The notes under the pieces are model-generated. The model was not told where the DNA came from. It saw nothing but the letters and a program-made list of their open reading frames with translations, and did not search any database. From assembly GCA_024279045.1 (NCBI GenBank), contig JAJRRZ010000136.1:1-18828 (forward strand): 18,828 nucleotides of DNA, written 5' to 3'. The stretch comes from Alphaproteobacteria bacterium (GTDB lineage Bacteria > Pseudomonadota > Alphaproteobacteria > Rhizobiales > Aestuariivirgaceae). Below, one piece after another: positions 15,341-18,828 of the stretch. Within the stretch, counting starts at the first letter, position 1. Every line of letters starts with the position of its first letter. The translations under genes were made by a program, and so were the position numbers.

Positions 15341-15949
15341 TGCTGGCTGAGCCAGCCATGTCTGCTGCTTCTTGCACAAGACATTTGCGCAGACGAGGAG
15401 CTTTCTGGCGACGGCAGAGATGCTTCTAGAAGCGTAGTTAACTCAATATGTTGATGAGCATCGCAGAAACATCCTTGACGACGCAATCGTCCAAGATATG
15501 GAATTTGAGGAGGTGTCCAGCCGCTTGCGCATCTCCACCAGTTGCCGGCGCCTGGTGGTCAACGCCTTCAGATGCCGGATGTTTCTGGCTGGCAGGCGGT
15601 GTCCTGCCGTGGGACGGAACGCCATGAAGCGGGCAATTAGCGCGGCATCGATGCGGTCGGTCTTGGCGCGGATGCCGCAACTGGCGGCAAAAGCCTTGAT
15701 CTGCGCCGATGGCAACTGGCGCGCCTGCACGCCGGCGGCCTCCAGGGCTGCCCACAGTTTCCACTCCTGCCCACCGGTCACTTCGAAGCACACCACCGCA
15801 TGACGCTGTTGCGCCAGCATGATGAGCTGTTCGTGCCCCTCGGAGGTATTGGGCAGGCGTTGGTTGTGTTCATCCGGCAGGCAATGGATATCCAGCCAGT
15901 CGCGTGAGACGTCTATGCCGATGATGGATGGGTGTGATAGGGTCTTCAT
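15341..15949 (-). pseudogene. IS110-family transposase, internally deleted remnant
   Basis: An ATG at 15949 with a good AGGAAGAGAG ribosome-binding site opens an N-terminal IS110 DEDD domain. It has Asp in GIDVSRDWLD, Glu in CFEVTGGQEWKL and two Asp in KTDRIDAALIARF, then RRRQLVEMRKRL. After about residue 145 (near 15517) similarity stops and the frame closes at 15443. Further along the same strand, 15424-15341 encodes ISAVARKLLVCANVLCKKQQ, which looks like the normal IS110 C-terminus. Roughly 150 or more residues between (the serine-containing domain) are missing, replaced by about 90 bases of unclear origin; a frameshifted LLKFHILDDCVVKDVSAML may be a residue of it. The element cannot make a full transposase. 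Confidence 0.8.
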
Positions 15950-16054
15950 GCTCTCTTCCTTCTGCTGCGCGGTCCTTCATGGCCGCTTTCAACTGTTCGA
16001 GAAGATGAAGAGAGGTGGTGCTGGCATGCCAGGAAACGTGGTTTATGCCACAAG

Positions 16055-16130
16055 GCTCAGACGCCATGCACCACCCCATCTCCTGCCAAGGCCTTGGCAG
16101 AGAATGGGGCATGTTATGGCATATGTGAGC
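16055..16130. repeat. 76-bp palindromic element with GCTCA ends
   Basis: GCTCAG at the left and GTGAGC at the right end enclose two complementary halves that meet at the perfect palindrome TGCCAAGGCCTTGGCA (16084-16099). Flanking this are CCCCAT and ATGGGG arms. It ends only eight bases before the second 159-bp foldback element and shares the GCTCA terminus, so it may be a shorter relative. Confidence 0.6.
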
Positions 16131-16138
16131 TACAGAAG

Positions 16139-16297
16139 GCTCAGGACCCATAAAGAGGCATGGTAGATGCGTCATTAGCTTGAAAATCAGCGTTCTTTTG
16201 TCCGCCGGGAATGCCTGTAGGTATTTCCAAGGGCAAAAGGGCACTGATATGCAACGCAAATGGCTTGGGGTGCCGTGCAAATTTATGGATCCCGAGC
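16139..16297 (+). repeat. 159-bp foldback element, copy 2 (MITE-like)
   Basis: The termini are GCTCAGGACCCATAAA (16139-16154) and TTTATGGATCCCGAGC (16282-16297), complementary at 14 of 16 positions. The length is exactly that of copy 1, and the central hairpin AATGCC TGTA GGTATT (16210-16225) sits at the same place, now with a G-T wobble pair. The inner blocks AAAGAGGCATG, ATCAGCG and GGTATTTCCAAGGG also match the reverse complement of copy 1. The flanks (GAAG/CTGG) show no target duplication. It lies 53 bases ahead of the alpha/beta hydrolase start and probably supplies part of its leader. Confidence 0.75.
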
Positions 16298-16350
16298 CTG
16301 GCATGGCGGCAATGAAAATCCACAACAATTATATCGAGGGAGGAAAGACC

Positions 16351-17271
16351 ATGCCGGCATCGCGAGAAAACGGTTTGCTGCGGGGATTGCTGCTGGTGCT
16401 GGTGGTTCTGGCGGCATCATTGCTGGTGCGTCCGGCGCTGGCCGAGGAAGTGCGCATCAGGTCAGGAAACCTGACGCTGACAGGCAACCTGGAGCTGGCC
16501 GAAGGCAAGACACTGGCCGATGGCGTGCTGCTGATGGTGCATGGCACGCTGGCGCACAACCGCATGGAACTGATACAAACGCTCCAGAAACTGCTGAAGG
16601 AGCATGACGTTTCCACCCTGGCCATCAACCTGTCGCTGGGCATCGATGCACGCAAGGGCATGTACGACTGCAACCAACCCGTGCGCCACACCCATGATGA
16701 CGCAGTGGAGGAAATTGCCGCGTGGGTGGACTGGCTAAAGAACAAGGGCGCGAAGAAAATTTGGCTGTTCGGTCATTCGCGCGGTGGCAATCAGGTGGCG
16801 TTGTATCTGTTGCGCAGGCATGATCCAGCGGTGGAGAAAGCGGTGCTGCTGGCTCCGATGACCTATGACGCGAAGCGTGCCGCCGTGCAATACGAGAAAC
16901 GCTTCGGCATGAAGCTGGATGCGGCCTTGCAGGCCGCGCACACGCTGCTGAAGGCCGGGCGCGGCGACGAACCGTCGAACTGGGCCGGCATTGTCTATTG
17001 CAAGCAGGGCCGTGGAACGGCGCGCGCCTTTCTGAGTTACCATGCGCCTCGTGCGGTATTCGATACACCATCGCTGCTGAAGAAAATGCCGGTGAAAGCG
17101 CTGGTGATCGCCGGCAGCGAGGACGAGATCTTCCCCGACCTGGCCGAGCGCATGAAACCGCTGGCCGATGGCGGCAAAGTGAAGCTGGAGGTGCTCGATG
17201 CCGGGCATTTTTTCCGCGATTTTGCGGCGGAAGACGCAGCGCAGGTCATTGCCACCTTCCTGAAGGAGTGA
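16351..17271 (+). CDS. Exported alpha/beta hydrolase
   Basis: This 306-residue protein has a signal peptide (basic MPASRENGLLRG, hydrophobic core to about residue 26, likely cleavage after ALA at 31). The alpha/beta-hydrolase fold shows the oxyanion HG in LMVHGTLAHN, nucleophile elbow GHSRGG (Ser143), acid Asp258 in GSEDEIFPD and catalytic His286 in DAGHFF. The substrate is unknown; a small carboxylester is likely from the fold. The start is supported by GGGAGGAAAG before the ATG. An in-frame reading runs upstream through the foldback element to 16180, but the signal peptide argues against using it. Neighbours give no pathway: it stands alone between the mobile-DNA scar and the convergent DUF983 gene. 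Confidence 0.88.
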   Translation: MPASRENGLLRGLLLVLVVLAASLLVRPALAEEVRIRSGNLTLTGNLELAEGKTLADGVLLMVHGTLAHNRMELIQTLQKLLKEHDVSTLAINLSLGIDARKGMYDCNQPVRHTHDDAVEEIAAWVDWLKNKGAKKIWLFGHSRGGNQVALYLLRRHDPAVEKAVLLAPMTYDAKRAAVQYEKRFGMKLDAALQAAHTLLKAGRGDEPSNWAGIVYCKQGRGTARAFLSYHAPRAVFDTPSLLKKMPVKALVIAGSEDEIFPDLAERMKPLADGGKVKLEVLDAGHFFRDFAAEDAAQVIATFLKE

Positions 17272-17305
17272 TCAGCACCAGCCATGCGAGGCTGTCCGGG
17301 GCGGT

Positions 17306-17698
17306 TCAGGGGCGGCGCGGGCGACACATGGCGGCGTATTGAAAGCCGTGCAGGCGCAGCGCCCATTGCAGGCCGATAACTGCCCCCTTCACCGGGCGCA
17401 GCAGCAGCGCGAACAACGCCACCCACGGCAGCGCCCATGTCCACAATGGTGGGCGGAGGTCAAGCAGATGCAGCGCCAGCATGGCGAGCATTACCACCTG
17501 TAGCGCCACGAAGGCGGCCAGCGGCCAGGCCAGCCGGTCGGCGCGTTGGTGATACAGCTCCTCGTCGCACGAGGCACAGCGCTCGCGCACTTGCAGCAAC
17601 TGTCCGAACAACGCGCCCCCGCCACAGGCCGGGCAGCGCCCGCGCGCGCCACGCAGCATGGCCGGCAGCCACGCGCGGCGCAGTGGCGGGTTGCCCAT
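17306..17698 (-). CDS. DUF983 zinc-ribbon membrane protein
   Basis: This 130-residue protein starts MGNPPLRRA and has a zinc ribbon of two CxxC pairs (CPAC 22-25 and CASC 41-44). Two hydrophobic segments follow (about 54-77 and 81-100), then the family signature RPVKGAVIGLQWALRLHGF. The function of DUF983 is unknown; in alphaproteobacteria it is often found near cytochrome oxidase or tRNA-modification genes. The start at 17698 matches the family N-terminus; the frame stays open to 17857, but those residues look non-coding. The ribosome-binding site is weak. It converges on the hydrolase gene with a 34-base gap and no obvious terminator. Confidence 0.85.
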   Translation of the reverse strand: MGNPPLRRAWLPAMLRGARGRCPACGGGALFGQLLQVRERCASCDEELYHQRADRLAWPLAAFVALQVVMLAMLALHLLDLRPPLWTWALPWVALFALLLRPVKGAVIGLQWALRLHGFQYAAMCRPRRP

Positions 17699-17968
17699 GC
17701 GCTGACACCCGGCACCGTGCGTGCCGCACAAATCACGGGTTGGCCGGGGGGCGCCAACCTGGCGCTGGTGATGGCTGCTCAGCGGGGGAATGGCCATGTC
17801 GCCCATTGTTTTCGTCCATTGTTGCCGCCCCTGTGGCAGGTGAGACACCATTGCCACGAGGACGAATCATTCCCTCGTTCCCCTCGCTTATGCAGCTATT
17901 GTGGAATTGTGGCCAATGATCGGGAAAGCCGGTGATGTGCCGCGCGACAGGTTGTCGCGCCGATCGAT
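17699..17968. other. Intergenic region between queA and the DUF983 gene
   Basis: About 270 bases without a supported gene. It holds a GTTGGC/GCCAAC stem (17739-17758) and, next to the queA stop, the hairpin listed separately. The tgt gene that often follows queA is not here. I see no convincing promoter for the DUF983 gene. Confidence 0.5.
17942..17960 (-). terminator. Hairpin after queA (possible terminator)
   Basis: GCGCGACA and TGTCGCGC form a perfect eight-pair stem around a three-base loop, starting nine bases after the queA stop. No T-run follows on either strand, so it may be a 3'-end stabiliser or a Rho-linked stem and not a classical terminator. Confidence 0.4.
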
Positions 17969-18828
17969 TCACCCCGAGCAGGTCTCCACCGCATTGCCCG
18001 CGGGAAACAGCAGGCAGGCATCGCCATAGGAATAGAAGCGATAGCCCGCGGCAATGGCGTGGGCATAGGCCGCCTGCATCACCTGCAGCCCGGAAAAGGC
18101 GCTGACCAGCATGAACAGCGTGGACTTCGGCAGGTGGAAGTTGGTTATCATCGCATCCACCGCACGGAAGCGGTGTCCGGGGGTGATGAAGATGTCCGTC
18201 TCTCCGGCGAAGGGACGCACCCTGCCCTGCTCGTCGGCGGCGGTTTCCAGGATGCGCACCGTGGTGGTGCCCACACAGACGATGCGCCCGCCCGAATCGC
18301 GTGCTGCATTCAGCAGCCGCGCGGTGTCTTCGGGCACCTCGCCCCATTCGGCGTGCATGCGGTGCTCGGAGACATGTTCCGTCTTCACCGGCAGGAAGGT
18401 GCCCGCGCCGACATGCAGCGTAACCCGCGCACGGCGCACGCCCCTGGCTTCCAGCCGGGCCAGCAGCTCGTCGGTGAAATGCAGCCCGGCGGTGGGCGCG
18501 GCCACCGCTCCCTGGCGTTCGGCGAAGATGGTCTGATAATCCTGCCTGTCGGCGATGTCGGGACGGCGGCGCGTGGCGATGTAGGGTGGAAGCGGCATGT
18601 CGCCGACACGCGCCAGCGCCGCGTCAATCTCCTGCCCCGGAGAGGAAAGGCGCAAGCCCACCTCGCCGCCCTCGCCCTTCCCCAGCCCCTCGCCCCACAG
18701 CTCGTCCACCGAGCACCCCGCGCCGGACAGGCCGAAGAGAATACGATCGCCCACACGCAGTTTCTTCGCCGGGCGGGCGAAGGCGCGCCAGGTGGCCTCA
18801 TCGACGCGCTTGTGCAGGTTGGTGGTGA
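17969..18828 (-). CDS. queA: S-adenosylmethionine:tRNA ribosyltransferase-isomerase, C-terminal 285 residues (cut by window edge)
   Basis: QueA transfers and isomerises the ribosyl part of SAM onto preQ1-modified tRNA in queuosine synthesis. The visible part opens with TTNLHKRVDEATWRAFARPAKKL and continues through MPLPPYI, APTAGLHFTDELL, HVGAGTFLPVK, GTTTVRILE, TNFHLPKSTLFMLVSAFSG and GYRFYSYGDACLL, all QueA hallmarks. The N-terminal ~70-80 residues lie beyond the window. The C-terminus (FPAGNAVETCSG) is slightly longer than usual. It is followed by a 270-base gap before the DUF983 gene. Confidence 0.97.
   Translation of the reverse strand, partial: TTNLHKRVDEATWRAFARPAKKLRVGDRILFGLSGAGCSVDELWGEGLGKGEGGEVGLRLSSPGQEIDAALARVGDMPLPPYIATRRRPDIADRQDYQTIFAERQGAVAAPTAGLHFTDELLARLEARGVRRARVTLHVGAGTFLPVKTEHVSEHRMHAEWGEVPEDTARLLNAARDSGGRIVCVGTTTVRILETAADEQGRVRPFAGETDIFITPGHRFRAVDAMITNFHLPKSTLFMLVSAFSGLQVMQAAYAHAIAAGYRFYSYGDACLLFPAGNAVETCSG

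Noticed and set aside
15342..15356. GCTGGC-TGA-GCCAGC hairpin as terminator of the nor operon
   Set aside because: There is no T-run after it, and the stretch is explained as part of the IS110 C-terminal remnant.
16180..16350. N-terminal extension of the alpha/beta hydrolase to 16180
   Set aside because: It would bury the signal peptide and is encoded by the foldback element; the ATG at 16351 has a strong ribosome-binding site.

Overview
The window is G+C-rich bacterial DNA, most likely from an alphaproteobacterium. The evidence is a minus-strand block of DUF2066 protein, CDP-alcohol phosphatidyltransferase, AI-2E permease and Hda-type DnaA paralogue; the hfq-hflX pair; a norCBQDEF operon in the Paracoccus/Rhodobacter order; and a palindromic CGTCAT...CCCGGG intergenic repeat of a type common in that class. 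The assignment rests on gene order and protein character only; no rRNA or tRNA gene is present.

Layout. Positions 1-1060 (minus strand) hold the start of an uncharacterised gene and a two-gene operon: an ArsR-type repressor translationally coupled to a small YgaP-like membrane protein, with its own promoter and terminator. Positions 1227-5029 (minus strand) are a tightly packed housekeeping operon: DUF2066, CDP-alcohol phosphatidyltransferase, AI-2E permease, hdaA. Positions 5030-5575 are a divergent intergenic region holding a palindromic repeat that has been split by a 159-bp foldback element. Positions 5576-9240 (plus strand) carry purM-purN (purine synthesis; overlapping ATGA), then hfq and hflX (RNA chaperone and ribosome-associated GTPase). 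Positions 9276-15314 carry a complete nitric oxide reductase operon, norC-norB-norQ-norD-norE-norF. A Crp/FNR-type box (TTGAC-N4-GTCAA) lies at ideal class II spacing ahead of norC, and a repeat-rich hairpin lies between norQ and norD. Positions 15341-16297 are a mobile-DNA scar: an internally deleted IS110-family transposase, a 76-bp palindrome and a second copy of the 159-bp foldback element. Positions 16351-17271 encode an exported alpha/beta hydrolase. Positions 17306-18828 (minus strand) hold a DUF983 zinc-ribbon membrane protein and the C-terminal part of queA, cut by the window edge.

How it works together. The nor genes encode the cytochrome c-dependent NO reductase (NorCB), its MoxR/VWA maturation pair (NorQ/NorD) and two accessory membrane proteins (NorE/NorF). 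All catalytic residues checked are present, so the enzyme should be functional. No nitrite reductase or NO sensor gene lies in the window.

The best candidate for something undescribed is the pair of 159-bp foldback elements. Both copies are exactly the same length and share a central hairpin with a wobble-pair substitution. One copy has split the host palindrome with an apparent CTAG target duplication.
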